A DNA stretch of 64,000 bases from Stenotrophomonas maltophilia (GCF_006970445.1 NZ_CP033877.1:3914750-3978749), one strand, 5' to 3'. Shown: positions 38,993-48,521, counted from the first letter of the stretch. The notes: generated by a model not told the origin, from the sequence alone. A program made the numbers and translations.

Positions 38993-39457
38993 ATGGATCT
39001 CCAACACGCCACGCTGGGCACGTTGCTGCGCGCCCTGCTCGACCAGCTGGACCCGGCGGTCGAGCAGGCCTACCGGGACCTGCAACTGGACTACCGGCCC
39101 CGCTACACGCCGGTGCTGCGCACGCTGATGGCGCAGGGCCCCTGCCGGATCAAGGACCTGGCCCTGGCCTGCGGGCTCAGCCATTCGGCGCTCAGCCAGA
39201 CCGTGGCGGCAATGGTGCGCGACGGCTGGCTGCATGCAGCCAACGGCGACGATGGGCGTGAACGCATCCTGCAGTTGAGTCCCCGCGCGCAACACGCGCT
39301 GCCTGCGCTGCAGGCGCAATGGCAGGCCACCGCCGTGGCGGCGCGCAGCCTCGATGCCGATCTGGGGCAGTCGCTGGAGCAGGTGCTGCGCGACGCACTT
39401 GCAGCGCTCGCACAGCGGCCCTTCGCGCAGCGCCTGCAGGACGCCCACCGGCGCTGA
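38993..39457 (+). CDS. MarR family transcriptional regulator
   Basis: Winged-helix repressor of 154 residues. Helix-turn-helix and wing are visible in RTLMAQGPCRIKDLALACGL, SHSALSQTVAAMVRDGWLHA and DDGRERILQLSPRAQHAL. ATG at 38993 directly follows the palindromic operator, so it probably represses itself and the divergent S41 peptidase gene. The effector is unknown. Overlaps the following DUF4434 gene's 3' end by none; a gap of 4 bases separates their convergent ends. Confidence 0.9.
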   Translation: MDLQHATLGTLLRALLDQLDPAVEQAYRDLQLDYRPRYTPVLRTLMAQGPCRIKDLALACGLSHSALSQTVAAMVRDGWLHAANGDDGRERILQLSPRAQHALPALQAQWQATAVAARSLDADLGQSLEQVLRDALAALAQRPFAQRLQDAHRR

Positions 39458-39461
39458 CGCC

Positions 39462-40946
39462 TTACTGCTCTGCGGCCATTTCGATTTCGCTGAGGAAGGT
39501 CCAGCTGCCATTGGCCACGCGCAGCTCCAGCGTGCGGCACTGCGCGGCCAACGGGGCAGCATTGCCGAGCACGTACTCCTCTTCGGTCGAACCCATCACG
39601 CCGGCCTGGGTGAAGGGTGCCGACAGCGAGCCGATCGAAACGGCGGCAGTTCCCGGCTCGGCGCACATCACCTCCACCGATGTCGGCGTGACGATGCCCC
39701 AGGCCGGGCGCGTCATGGTGTGCAGGCCGATCCAGTCCACCCGTCGGCGCTGGCCCAGGTCGATGGTGATGCTGACGTTGCCGTGCACGCCGACCCAGCC
39801 CGCATCCATCGGATTGCGCGGGTCGCCTACACGGCGGTCGAACAGCTCATGGCCGCTGCTGTCGGGATAGCTGGTCGCCGGCGCCACGCTGTAGTGGTAG
39901 CTGGTCTGCACCGGGTCGACGATGTACGAGGCACCCAGTCCGTACAACCCGCGATAGGTGTTCATCATCCGCGGCGCCTCGCCGTAGCCCTGGCCGGGGC
40001 CGACCACTTCGGACATGTGGTACTGGTTGAGCCAGGCAACGCGCTTGCCAGCCGAACGCGCACTCCACAACTGCTGGTTGATGCGCTGCACCGACGCCGA
40101 CCGGTACGCACCGGACAGGCCATGGCCGGTGTCCAGGAACAGCGGGCTGCCATGGTTGAACAGCTCGATGTCGGCCCACACAGCGTTGGCGCCCAGCTGC
40201 GCCGACAACGCCTGGTAGTACTGCTCGGTGGAGTAGCCCGGTCGATCCCACTGGAACAGCTTTGCGTGCGCCGCCGCGCCGATACCGTCCTGCCAGATCT
40301 GTACGTCGACACCGGTGGCAGCGCGGAACCGCAACGCAGCACTGGCCACACTGGCCGGGTCGACGCTGGAGGATGCCAGATAGGGCGCCACCATCACCGG
40401 CCTGGATGGCGTCGCCGCTTTCAGTGTGGAGACGATCGCGCGGTAGAACGACGCGCGGTCGGCCGGTACCTGCGCAGGCTCATCGGTGATGTACCAGCCG
40501 GCGAACGCCGGATGCGTTGCGTACTGCTGGGCCAGCTGTGCCATCGACTGCGCTGCATCCTGCGCCACCGCTGCGGCGTTCGGTCCCTGCCAGAACGTCG
40601 CACACTGGCCCGAGCTGTAGGTCGTGCCGACCACGACCTTCATCCCGCGCGCCGCGGCGGCGTCCAGCACCGTTCCCAGCTTGGCCGGGAAGCCGGCGAT
40701 CCATTCGAAATCCTGCACGCTGCTGGCGCAGCCCACGCCGGCACGGGTGGCACGGGTCTGGCCGATGATGAGCGTGTCGTTGCCCAGGTCCTGCAGTTCA
40801 TCGAGGAACAGCGGCAGCTGCGCCGCTGGCAGCTGCTCATCGATGGACGAGTAACCAAAGTGGACGAAACTGCCGCTCAGCAACGCAGTGTCCGCATGGG
40901 CCGGCGCAGCGCAGGCCAGCAGTACAAGCCATCCGAATCTGTTCAT
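39462..40946 (-). CDS. DUF4434 domain-containing secreted protein
   Basis: Exported protein of 494 residues from the ATG at 40946 (MNRFGWLVLLACAAPAHADT, cleavage near AHA). The DUF4434 domain (about 22-310) begins SGSFVHFGYSSIDEQLPAAQ and is a TIM-barrel-like fold related to glycoside hydrolases; GWYITDEPAQVP and WADIELFNHGSPLFLDTG carry candidate acidic catalytic residues. The C-terminal part (about 370-494) resembles a discoidin-like beta-sandwich (ITIDLGQRRRVDWIGLHT, ending LRVANGSWTFLSEIEM). Likely acts on or binds a carbohydrate; substrate unknown. Stands between MarR and a KGG gene. Confidence 0.82.
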   Translation of the reverse strand: MNRFGWLVLLACAAPAHADTALLSGSFVHFGYSSIDEQLPAAQLPLFLDELQDLGNDTLIIGQTRATRAGVGCASSVQDFEWIAGFPAKLGTVLDAAAARGMKVVVGTTYSSGQCATFWQGPNAAAVAQDAAQSMAQLAQQYATHPAFAGWYITDEPAQVPADRASFYRAIVSTLKAATPSRPVMVAPYLASSSVDPASVASAALRFRAATGVDVQIWQDGIGAAAHAKLFQWDRPGYSTEQYYQALSAQLGANAVWADIELFNHGSPLFLDTGHGLSGAYRSASVQRINQQLWSARSAGKRVAWLNQYHMSEVVGPGQGYGEAPRMMNTYRGLYGLGASYIVDPVQTSYHYSVAPATSYPDSSGHELFDRRVGDPRNPMDAGWVGVHGNVSITIDLGQRRRVDWIGLHTMTRPAWGIVTPTSVEVMCAEPGTAAVSIGSLSAPFTQAGVMGSTEEEYVLGNAAPLAAQCRTLELRVANGSWTFLSEIEMAAEQ

Positions 40947-41140
40947 GGTGTCCTTTCCTGTCTGGGCAGCCATCCGGCATGCAAGCCCATCGTAGCCAAG
41001 CTGCGCAATCCGCGCAGCGGCGTAGCGGCGCTGTGAATGGCAGTACGGCGCGGCGTGAAGGCAGCAACGCCGGCGCGGACACTCCCTTAGCCGGGCACCG
41101 GCAAGGATGAGCTTCCCTTCCATGCAACGGGAGCCTTCCC

Positions 41141-41449
41141 ATGGCCGACCAGCACCACGGCACCTCCCATCGTGGCTTCGCCTCGATGGACCAGGACAAG
41201 CAGCGCGCGATCGCCGCAAAGGGTGGACGCGCCGCGCATGCGTCCGGCAATGCACATGAGTTCAGCCCGGCCGAGGCACGCGTGGCCGGCCGCAAGGGCG
41301 GCGAGGCGATCAGCCGCAATCGCCAGCACATGGCAGCGATCGGCCGCGAAGGCGGGCACGCTCGCCATGCCAATGCACGGCAGCAGCAACAGCAGCCAGC
41401 GGCCGAACCCACGCCAACGACGGAGGGGCCGCAACGCCAACAGGGCTGA
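41141..41449 (+). CDS. KGG-repeat stress-induced protein (YciG-like)
   Basis: Small hydrophilic protein of 102 residues containing three KGG or REGG units: AIAAKGGRAAHASGNAHEFS, VAGRKGGEAISRN and AIGREGGHARHA, then a Gln/Pro tail. Such proteins accumulate in stationary phase or under stress and are thought to be desiccation or general stress factors. Good ribosome-binding site CGGGAGCC before the ATG. Convergent with the MFS gene, 11 bases away. Confidence 0.88.
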   Translation: MADQHHGTSHRGFASMDQDKQRAIAAKGGRAAHASGNAHEFSPAEARVAGRKGGEAISRNRQHMAAIGREGGHARHANARQQQQQPAAEPTPTTEGPQRQQG

Positions 41450-41460
41450 CCGTGGTGGGT

Positions 41461-42933
41461 TCAGGCGCGCCTGCGCTGCCGGAACAGCCCGAGTGCCGCC
41501 AGCAGGGCCAGCACGCCGGCGACGGCCATCGCCCAGCCGAAGCCGCTGGCCATTGCGCCGCGATACCAGGCCAGCGCCTGCGACCCGGGCAGGGATGACG
41601 ACGGCTGCAGGATCAACGTGCGCGCCTGCGCAGCCAGTGCAGGCTGCCCTGCCGCCTGTGCGGACGCAGCGAACTGGCGCACGGCGCGCAGGCCCATCAG
41701 GCTGCCCAGCAGCGCGATGCCCAGACTCATGCCCGCTTGGCGCAGGGCATTCATCGTGGCCGACGCAATGCCGGCCCGCTCGGCGGGGACGCACGCCATC
41801 ACCGCCATGCCGGTCGCCGGCACCGCCAGGCCCATGCCAACGCCCAGCAGCATCAACAGTGCGCTGGCCTGGCCCCGCGCAGTCGCCGGCTCGAATGTGG
41901 CGATCGCACACAGTGCCACGCCGGTCAGCGCATACCCCGACACCAGCGCGGCATGCAGCCCGATCCGTGCCACCAGGCGGCCGAACAGCAACGACACCGC
42001 GCCCATCAGCACGAACTGCGGTACCAGCTGCGAGCCCGCCTGCGTCGCATCGTGGCCCTGCGCCTGCTGGAAGAACAGCGACAGGAAGAACAGGCTGGCA
42101 TAGGCGGTGAATCCAAGCACGAACGAGGCGAGGTTGAGCATCCCGAAACCCGGCATCGCCAACAGGTCCAGCGGCAGCAGCGGTCGCGCCACGCGACGCT
42201 CGACCCACGCAAACAGCACCAGGCAGGATGCCGCGATGCCGAGCGCCAGCAGGGCCGAAGGTGCCAGCAGGCCGTGCTCGCCAATCGCGATCAGCCCATA
42301 GCTGAGTGCACCCAGCGCGACGATGCTGAGCAGCTGCCCGGCCGGATCCAGCGCAGCATGCTGCGGATGTCGTCGCTCCGGAATGCCCCAGGCGCCCAGC
42401 ACCAGTGCAAGCACGCCCAGCGGCAGGTTGATCAGGAATATGCTGGGCCAGCCGGCGCGCTGTACCAGTTCCCCCCCCAGCAGCGGCCCCAGCACCAGCG
42501 CGAGCGCACTGAACGCCGACCAGCCGCCGATCACCCGTGCGCGCGGGCGCGCTTCGGGAAACGCATGGCTGAGGATCGGCATCGCACTGGGAATCAGCAG
42601 GGCACCGGCCACGCCCTGCACTGCCCGCCCCGCCACCAGCGCCGGCAGGCTGCCTGCGCAGGCGCACAGCAGCGAGCCCACGATGAAAGTCGCCACACTG
42701 AGCAGCCACATGCGGCGATGGCCGTAGCGGTCACCCAGCGGCCCCGCCGACAGCATCACCGCCGACAGGGCAATGGCATAGGCATTGATCACCCACTGCA
42801 GTCCCGCCATGTCGGTGTGCAGTGCCTGCTGCAGTGTCGGCAGCGCGACGTTGACGATGCTGATGTCCAGCGAGGCAAGGAAGGTGCCCAGATAGGCCGC
42901 CAGCACCAAAGCCGGCCGTCGGAAGCGTTGCAT
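41461..42933 (-). CDS. DHA2 family MFS drug exporter
   Basis: Inner-membrane transporter of 490 residues with about 14 helices. The first helix carries the family pattern GTFLASLDISIVNVALPTLQ; loop 2-3 reads GDRYGHRRMWLL; motif C region GGWSAFSALALVLGPLLGG is characteristic of antiporters (EmrB/QacA group). Lacks a partner membrane-fusion protein here. Divergent from a TetR regulator across paired palindromes, so its expression is probably repressed by that regulator and induced by a toxic compound. Confidence 0.93.
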   Translation of the reverse strand: MQRFRRPALVLAAYLGTFLASLDISIVNVALPTLQQALHTDMAGLQWVINAYAIALSAVMLSAGPLGDRYGHRRMWLLSVATFIVGSLLCACAGSLPALVAGRAVQGVAGALLIPSAMPILSHAFPEARPRARVIGGWSAFSALALVLGPLLGGELVQRAGWPSIFLINLPLGVLALVLGAWGIPERRHPQHAALDPAGQLLSIVALGALSYGLIAIGEHGLLAPSALLALGIAASCLVLFAWVERRVARPLLPLDLLAMPGFGMLNLASFVLGFTAYASLFFLSLFFQQAQGHDATQAGSQLVPQFVLMGAVSLLFGRLVARIGLHAALVSGYALTGVALCAIATFEPATARGQASALLMLLGVGMGLAVPATGMAVMACVPAERAGIASATMNALRQAGMSLGIALLGSLMGLRAVRQFAASAQAAGQPALAAQARTLILQPSSSLPGSQALAWYRGAMASGFGWAMAVAGVLALLAALGLFRQRRRA

Positions 42934-42978
42934 GCACGGATCCCGGGGGAGGATGTGGGCGCATCGTAATTGACTGAC

Positions 42979-43009
42979 TGACCGTCGGTCAATGACTGGC
43001 GGTCAGTCA
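42979..43009. promoter_or_regulatory. Paired palindromic operators between MFS and TetR genes
   Basis: TGACCGTCGGTCA (42979-42991) and TGACTGGCGGTCAGTCA (42993-43009) are two adjacent palindromes with related TGAC..GTCA half-sites, in the 94-base divergent gap. Probable binding sites for the TetR protein. Confidence 0.75.
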
Positions 43010-43027
43010 TCGCGGAGGACGGCTAGA

Positions 43028-43687
43028 ATGACGACCGTCGCACCCGGACCCCGCCCCATGCAGATTCCCGCTGTCGCCAGGCCCCGCACCAAACCCGCTG
43101 AAACACGCCAGGAAGAGCTGATGGACGCCGCGCAGGCGCTGTTCCTGTCAAAAGGCGTGGACGCGACCACCATCAGCGACATCGTGGCCGCCGCCGATGT
43201 GGCCAAGGGCACGTTCTATACCTACTTCGCCTCGCGCACCGAGATCCTGCAGGCGCTGGCACTGCGCTACACACAACAGTTCATGGCCGAGGTCGACCAC
43301 GCGGTGCAGCAGCAGCCTGCCCGCGATGGCGTGGCGCGCCTGCGCGCCTGGATCCGCGCCAACATCGAGATCTACGTCCGCACGCACGCGCTGCACGACG
43401 TCGTGTATGCCAACCATCACCACCACCAGCGCGGCAATGCCGAGCGCAACGCGATCCAGCAGCAGTTGCTCGGCATCCTCGAAGCAGGTGTCCACGCGGG
43501 CCTGTGGCAGCTGTCGGCACCGCAGGTCACGGCCTCGCTGATCTATGCCGGCGTGCATGGCGCCACCGATGACCTGATCGCCGTGCCCATGCAGGACGCG
43601 GACACCTTCATTGCGGCGGTGGTGGCCGATTGCCTGCGCATGGTTGGCGTGTCGCCTGTTCCCGCGCGCACCGCCAGGCGCGGCTGA
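43028..43687 (+). CDS. TetR family transcriptional regulator
   Basis: Repressor of 219 residues. The HTH is clear: RQEELMDAAQALFLSKGVDA then TTISDIVAAADVAKGTFYTYF, with FASRTEILQALALR after it. The C-terminal ligand domain (about 85-210) is not recognisable as a known class; it contains a His-rich stretch (NHHHHQRGN). ATG at 43028; a second possible start is MQIP at 43058. Adjacent operators and the divergent MFS exporter suggest efflux control. Confidence 0.92.
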   Translation: MTTVAPGPRPMQIPAVARPRTKPAETRQEELMDAAQALFLSKGVDATTISDIVAAADVAKGTFYTYFASRTEILQALALRYTQQFMAEVDHAVQQQPARDGVARLRAWIRANIEIYVRTHALHDVVYANHHHHQRGNAERNAIQQQLLGILEAGVHAGLWQLSAPQVTASLIYAGVHGATDDLIAVPMQDADTFIAAVVADCLRMVGVSPVPARTARRG

Positions 43688-43702
43688 GGCACCATCCACC
43701 GC

Positions 43703-44053
43703 TCAGGCGTGGGCGAGGATGTTCAACAGCCGACCGAACGGATCGCGGACGAAGAAACGCCGCACGCCCCAGGGCTCGTCGGCCGGACCATATTCCAGCG
43801 CAATGCCGGCCGCGCGCATGCGCTCCAGCACGTCCTGCAGATTGTCCACTTCGATCGACAGGTCCGGCACCGGCGTACCCGAACCTCCTTCACTGGCGAA
43901 GCTGACCTGCGCCAGCGCACTGCCCTGCCCGCCGTGGGTGACGATCCAGCCATGGTCCATCACCACCGGCATGCCGAGCAGCTCGCCATAGAACGCAGCG
44001 GCACGGGCGGGATCGGACGTGGCGATGTTGGCGACGACACGCGTGACGGCCAT
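43703..44053 (-). CDS. VOC (glyoxalase/bleomycin resistance) family protein
   Basis: Metal-dependent dioxygenase or isomerase fold, 116 residues from the ATG at 44053 (GGAG six bases before). Single paired beta-alpha-beta-beta-beta modules: RVVANIATSDPARAAAFYGE, PVVMDHGWIVTHGG, then LSIEVDNLQDVLERMRAAG and GVRRFFVRDPFGRLLNILAH. The function could be detoxification of a toxic compound, but no substrate is evident. The next gene upstream (minus strand) is a small Cys-rich protein. Confidence 0.88.
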   Translation of the reverse strand: MAVTRVVANIATSDPARAAAFYGELLGMPVVMDHGWIVTHGGQGSALAQVSFASEGGSGTPVPDLSIEVDNLQDVLERMRAAGIALEYGPADEPWGVRRFFVRDPFGRLLNILAHA

Positions 44054-44102
44054 GTTCCACTCCACCCGGAAGAATGTGTCGAGACTGCCCGACCTTGCGC
44101 AC

Positions 44103-44131
44103 AAACAGAAGAGCCCCGTCATGGACGGGGC
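44103..44131 (-). terminator. Rho-independent terminator of the Cys-rich peptide gene
   Basis: On the minus strand GCCCCGTC, loop CAT, GACGGGGC, followed by TCTTCTGTTTG. Confidence 0.75.
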
Positions 44132-44157
44132 CCGTCATCAGCCGATCATGGCCGGGC

Positions 44158-44358
44158 TTACACCGCGCCGCAGCGATCCATGACACATCGATCGTATTCG
44201 TACTGGCATTCCATGGCATCCCCCCCACCGGCTACACACGCCTGATAGGCCTTCCAGCAGGGAAAATCGCAGGGCTGGACCGGTCCGGCCACGGCCACCG
44301 AGCCGCTGCAGGCCAACGCGAACACAGCACCGGCGATCACTTTCCTGAAAGTACGCAT
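44158..44358 (-). CDS. Small secreted Cys-rich protein, 66 residues
   Basis: No known family recognised. Start at the ATG at 44358 because AAGGAG lies eight bases upstream; GTG/ATG codons at 44367/44364 are too close. Signal peptide MRTFRKVIAGAVFALACSG to about residue 28 (cleavage near VAVAG), then a mature part of about 40 residues with six cysteines spaced as PCDFPCWKAYQAC and ECQYEYDRCVMDRC, so three disulfides are likely. A periplasmic or secreted peptide; candidate toxin, bacteriocin-like or metal-binding protein. Terminator follows. Confidence 0.6.
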   Translation of the reverse strand: MRTFRKVIAGAVFALACSGSVAVAGPVQPCDFPCWKAYQACVAGGGDAMECQYEYDRCVMDRCGAV

Positions 44359-44449
44359 CGACATCACTCCTTGATAAGCCTGGTGAGCCCAGGCCGGGCC
44401 ACCTTAGCGCTGCACACGGGACGTTGGGTGAAGGCGGATGCGGCTGGAC

Positions 44450-44968
44450 TCAGTGTTGCAGCAACCCCAGGACACGCAGTTGCTCGGCCAGCTCATCAAT
44501 GTTGCGCCACGGCAGGATCGGCGAATTGCCGCGCTCGTCCGGCGGGTTGTCCGGCAGCGCGTCGGACCAGCCACCCGCCCCCACAAGCGGCAGCAGCGGT
44601 CGCTTGTGCAGCCACGCCAGGCAAACCTCCGAGATCGTGCCGGCGCGCCCGCCGATGACGATGCAGGCGTCGCCGGCCAGGGCCATGATCAGGTTGCGCG
44701 CATCCCCCATGCCACAGGGCACCACCACCGTGGCCGGCCAATCGACCGGCGGCATGCTGCCTTCCGGGATGACGCTGAGCACCTGGCCACCGGCGGCGAT
44801 CGCCTGCTCGGCAGCTACCCGCGTAGCGGCGCTGCCGCAGCCACTGACCACCGTGATGCCCTGGATGGCCAGGAAACGCCCTGCTTCAGCTGCGCGCTCG
44901 AACGCGTCACTGCCAGGATCGGCACTACCCAATATCGCCAACTGTGGTTTACGGAATGCGGTACCCAT
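44450..44968 (-). CDS. TIGR00725-type LOG family protein
   Basis: Cytoplasmic Rossmann-fold protein of 172 residues from the ATG at 44968 (the frame extends 24 codons upstream). Family markers: PQLAILGSADPGS at the start, GITVVSGCGSAATRVAAEQA, SMPPVDWPATVVVPCGMGDA and the characteristic IVIGGRAGTISEVCLAWLHK. Related to lysine-decarboxylase-like (LOG) phosphoribohydrolases that release cytokinin or nucleobases from nucleotides, but TIGR00725 members are of uncertain activity. Divergent from the autotransporter. Confidence 0.88.
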   Translation of the reverse strand: MGTAFRKPQLAILGSADPGSDAFERAAEAGRFLAIQGITVVSGCGSAATRVAAEQAIAAGGQVLSVIPEGSMPPVDWPATVVVPCGMGDARNLIMALAGDACIVIGGRAGTISEVCLAWLHKRPLLPLVGAGGWSDALPDNPPDERGNSPILPWRNIDELAEQLRVLGLLQH

Positions 44969-45142
44969 GGACGGTTCCAAGGCCTCGGAAAGAAGGGGCA
45001 CGGTGCCCCGCCCGGCGGAGCCAAGCCATGCACCGATCACAGAACATTAACACGTTCATAAAATTCCCTTCACATTACTGGGGGATATCGCCACGCCTTG
45101 GCGTTAACGGCCTTGTTGTCCGTCAACCAAGGAAGTTGTCTG

Positions 45143-48100
45143 ATGAATCACCCGCTGTACGGCCGTTCGTCCCGCTCCCTGTCGCACCGCCCACTGGCGC
45201 TTGCCGTCGCCAGCTCGCTGCTGCTGGCCACTGCACTGCCGGCCATGGCCAGCGAATCACTCGAGGCCTGGCAACAGCAACGCCAGATGCAGGCTGCGTG
45301 GGCGCAGCCCGCTGCCAGCACGGCACCCGCAGCGACAGCCGCTGCACCTGCCGCCAGCAGCACGGCCATTCTTGGCAACCCGGGTGATCCGGCCAGCTGG
45401 CGTAGCGATGAGTTCAACGCCGATTGGGGCCTGGGCGCGATGGGCGCGGACTACGCCTATGCACGCGGCCTGACCGGCAAGGGCGTACGTCTGGCGCTGT
45501 TCGACTCGGGCTCCGCGCTGGCGCATCCGGAATTTGCAGGACGCAATACCTCCAGCATCACCATCGGTGCCGACTGTGCGACGCCGGGTGTGGTCGCAGG
45601 TACCGGCGCCTGCGGACAGACCCGCGGCGAGCAGCCCGGCTACAACTACTACGGCCTCGGCGCCGGCGTTCCGGCCGCGCTCGCGGCACGCCTGATCGCC
45701 GCCGGCCAGCCCTATGGCTTCAGCTACGCCGACCACGGAACGCATGTGCTTGGCACCATCGGCGCCAACCGCAATGGCACCGGTATGCATGGCGTGGCCT
45801 TTGGTGCGGATCTCACCGCCGCCCGCGTGTTCGGTGACACCTACTACGAGTGGCGCCTTGACCCCGACAATTTCTATCGCCCGCGCGCGGTGTACCGCAC
45901 CGATCCGGATGACGCCGCCACGCTGGACATGTACGCGCAGATCCAGGCGCAGGGTGTACGCGCCATCAACCACAGCTGGGGCATTTCCACGCGCAACATG
46001 ACCGCCGCCGCGCTGGACCAGCAGTACGCCAGCATCGGTGCCGACTACGGCGTGTACGGCAGCATCTACGCCAACAACGGCGATACCCCGGGCTCCACCC
46101 TCATCCAGGTGTGGTCGGCCGGCAACGGCAGCGGTGCAGTTGCCGGCATCACCGCCTCGATGCCGCGCTGGAAGCCCGAACTGGAACCGTACTGGCTGGC
46201 GGTCGCCAACGTCCGCAGGCCCAATGCCGCCGCGGGTGAAACCGACTACGTGATCGATGGCAGTTCCAGCATCTGCGGCGTTGCCGCCAACTGGTGCATC
46301 TCGGCCCCCGGCACCGACATCGTCAGCACCATCGTCTCCGGCGATATCCAGGGCCGCATCGAGAACACCTCCGCCTACGTGCGGCTGATCATCGACAGCG
46401 AGAACACCAACTACGTCTACGGCACCAAGACCGGCACGTCGATGGCCGCGCCCCACATCACCGGCGCTCTTGGCCTGCTGATGGAGCGCTTCCCGTACCT
46501 GGACAACGCCCAGGTCCGCGACGTGCTGCTGACCACCGCACGCGATCTCGGCGCGCCGGGTATCGATGCAATCTACGGCTGGGGCATGGTCGACCTGCGC
46601 AAGGCCATCGAAGGCTATGGCTCCCTGCGCGTGGACACCAACGTGGTGATGAACCAGAAGGCCGGCGGCCTGAAGGTCTGGGAAGGCGATGCCTGGGACA
46701 ACTGGACCAACGACATCGGCGGCCCCGGCAAGCTGACCAAATCCGGTATCGGTTGGCTGCGCCTGAGCGGCAACAACAGCTTCAATGGCGCGGTACTGCA
46801 GGACGGTACGCTGGAATTGAACGGTGCCAACACGCTCACCTCGGCGGTCGAGGTTCAGGGCGGTCGGTTCCTGCTCAACGGCAGCCTGGTCTCCACCGCG
46901 CTGACCACCACCGGTGGCGTCAGCACGGTCAGCGCCAGCGGTGTGCTGAACAACAGCAACCTGGTGGTCAACGGTGGCGTGGTGTCCTTCAACGGCACGC
47001 AGACCGGCGGCACCACCACGGTCGGCGCCAACGGCCTGCTGAAGGGCGTCGGCACGCTCGGCAACACCCGCGTGGACGGCATCATCGCGCCGGGCAACTC
47101 GATCGGCACGCTGACCATCAACGGCAACTACGTGCAGGGCGCCACCGGCGTGTATGCGGCGGAGCTGGCACCGGGTGGCCGCAGTGACCAGCTGCACGTG
47201 ACCGGCACCGCCACCCTCGGTGGCACCCTGGTCGCGTTGCCGGAACCGGGCGTGTATTACCTCGGCGAACAGTTCAACTTCCTGCGTGCCGATGGTGGCA
47301 TCAACGGCCAGTTCGCCAAGACCGACTTCAGTGCGTTCTCGCCCTTCCTGCAGTTCAGCCTGGCCTACGGCGCCAATGGCACGCGCATCGACGTCGCCCG
47401 TGGCGCTTCGCTGACCACGGCTGCCAGCACGCCCAACCAGCGTGCGGTGGCAGCGGCCGCCGACCTGCTGCCGATCGCCCAGGGCCTGCCCAAGCCGCTG
47501 ACCCAGCTGTTCCCGCAGCAGGTCGGTGGCGTGCTCGATGGCCTCAGCGGCGAGCTGCATCCGGCCACGGCCATCGCCCTGGTCGAGGGCAGCCGCTACG
47601 TGCGCGATGCCGCGTTGTCACGCCGTGCCGGCGCCGCCGCGCCCGGCAGCGAGGCGGGTGATGCGACGGGTGCGTGGGTGCAGGCCATCGGTGGCAACAG
47701 CAAGCTGGACGGTGACTTCAACACCGCCCGCACCGAAGCCAACAGCAACGGCCTGCTGGTCGGCATCGACCGCGAGTTCTCCGGCTGGCAGGTCGGCGTG
47801 CTGGCCGGCACGGGCCGCACCGACGTGAAGCAGCAGGAACGTCGTGCCAAGTCGAAGATCGACAACACGCACTTCGGTGCCTACGCCAGCCACAACTGGG
47901 GCGGCTTCGGCCTGCGCGGTGGTGTGGCGTGGAGCAAGCACGAGGTGAAGAGTACGCGTGATGTCGCCTTCGCAGGCTTCAGCGACAGCCTGAGCGCGCG
48001 CTACGACGCCCGTACCCGCCAGGCCTTCATCGAAGCTGGCTACCGCTTCGGTGGCCCGGAAGCCGGGCTGGAGCCCTACCTGCAGGTCGCACGCGTGGAA

Positions 48101-48493
48101 GTGGATCTCAAGCGCGTCAACGAACGCGGCGGAGCGGCGGCGCTGCAGGGCAAGGTGGACGATACCGGAACCACGATCGCCACCGCCGGCGTGCGCTTCG
48201 ACAAGGGGCTGAAGGCTTCGTTCCAGCAGGACAGCTGGCTGCACCTGCGCGGTGGCGTCGGCTATCGCCGTGCCTCGGGGGATCGCAGCCAGGTTGCCAA
48301 CCTCGCCTTCGCCAACGGCGGCACCACCTTCGCCGTCAGCGGCGCACCGATCGCCGACAACGCGGTGGTGGCAGAGCTCGGCCTGTCAGCCTGGCTGACA
48401 CCGCGACAGCAGCTGGAGCTGGGCTACAGCGGCCAGTTCGGCAGCGAAAGCCACGACCACGGTGCGAACGCACGCTGGTCCGTGCGCTTCTGA
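45143..48493 (+). CDS. Autotransporter serine protease (subtilisin, S8)
   Basis: Self-secreted surface protease of 1116 residues from the ATG at 45143 (GGAAGTTGTCTG upstream). Signal peptide to about residue 37. Subtilisin domain with the intact catalytic triad: Asp121 in RLALFDSG, His198 in ADHGTHVLGTI and Ser433 in GTSMAAPHITGA. Then an Ala/Gly-rich passenger with beta-helix-like repeats (SGNNSFNGAV, TLELNGANTL, about 530-700), and a C-terminal autotransporter barrel of about 280 residues ending ANARWSVRF. Similar to the SphB1/EspP-type subtilisin autotransporters; may process surface proteins. Preceded by the LOG gene, divergent. Confidence 0.95.
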   Translation: MNHPLYGRSSRSLSHRPLALAVASSLLLATALPAMASESLEAWQQQRQMQAAWAQPAASTAPAATAAAPAASSTAILGNPGDPASWRSDEFNADWGLGAMGADYAYARGLTGKGVRLALFDSGSALAHPEFAGRNTSSITIGADCATPGVVAGTGACGQTRGEQPGYNYYGLGAGVPAALAARLIAAGQPYGFSYADHGTHVLGTIGANRNGTGMHGVAFGADLTAARVFGDTYYEWRLDPDNFYRPRAVYRTDPDDAATLDMYAQIQAQGVRAINHSWGISTRNMTAAALDQQYASIGADYGVYGSIYANNGDTPGSTLIQVWSAGNGSGAVAGITASMPRWKPELEPYWLAVANVRRPNAAAGETDYVIDGSSSICGVAANWCISAPGTDIVSTIVSGDIQGRIENTSAYVRLIIDSENTNYVYGTKTGTSMAAPHITGALGLLMERFPYLDNAQVRDVLLTTARDLGAPGIDAIYGWGMVDLRKAIEGYGSLRVDTNVVMNQKAGGLKVWEGDAWDNWTNDIGGPGKLTKSGIGWLRLSGNNSFNGAVLQDGTLELNGANTLTSAVEVQGGRFLLNGSLVSTALTTTGGVSTVSASGVLNNSNLVVNGGVVSFNGTQTGGTTTVGANGLLKGVGTLGNTRVDGIIAPGNSIGTLTINGNYVQGATGVYAAELAPGGRSDQLHVTGTATLGGTLVALPEPGVYYLGEQFNFLRADGGINGQFAKTDFSAFSPFLQFSLAYGANGTRIDVARGASLTTAASTPNQRAVAAAADLLPIAQGLPKPLTQLFPQQVGGVLDGLSGELHPATAIALVEGSRYVRDAALSRRAGAAAPGSEAGDATGAWVQAIGGNSKLDGDFNTARTEANSNGLLVGIDREFSGWQVGVLAGTGRTDVKQQERRAKSKIDNTHFGAYASHNWGGFGLRGGVAWSKHEVKSTRDVAFAGFSDSLSARYDARTRQAFIEAGYRFGGPEAGLEPYLQVARVEVDLKRVNERGGAAALQGKVDDTGTTIATAGVRFDKGLKASFQQDSWLHLRGGVGYRRASGDRSQVANLAFANGGTTFAVSGAPIADNAVVAELGLSAWLTPRQQLELGYSGQFGSESHDHGANARWSVRF

Positions 48494-48521
48494 TTCCGAA
48501 GCAGTGTGCCCTTGAAGCGTT

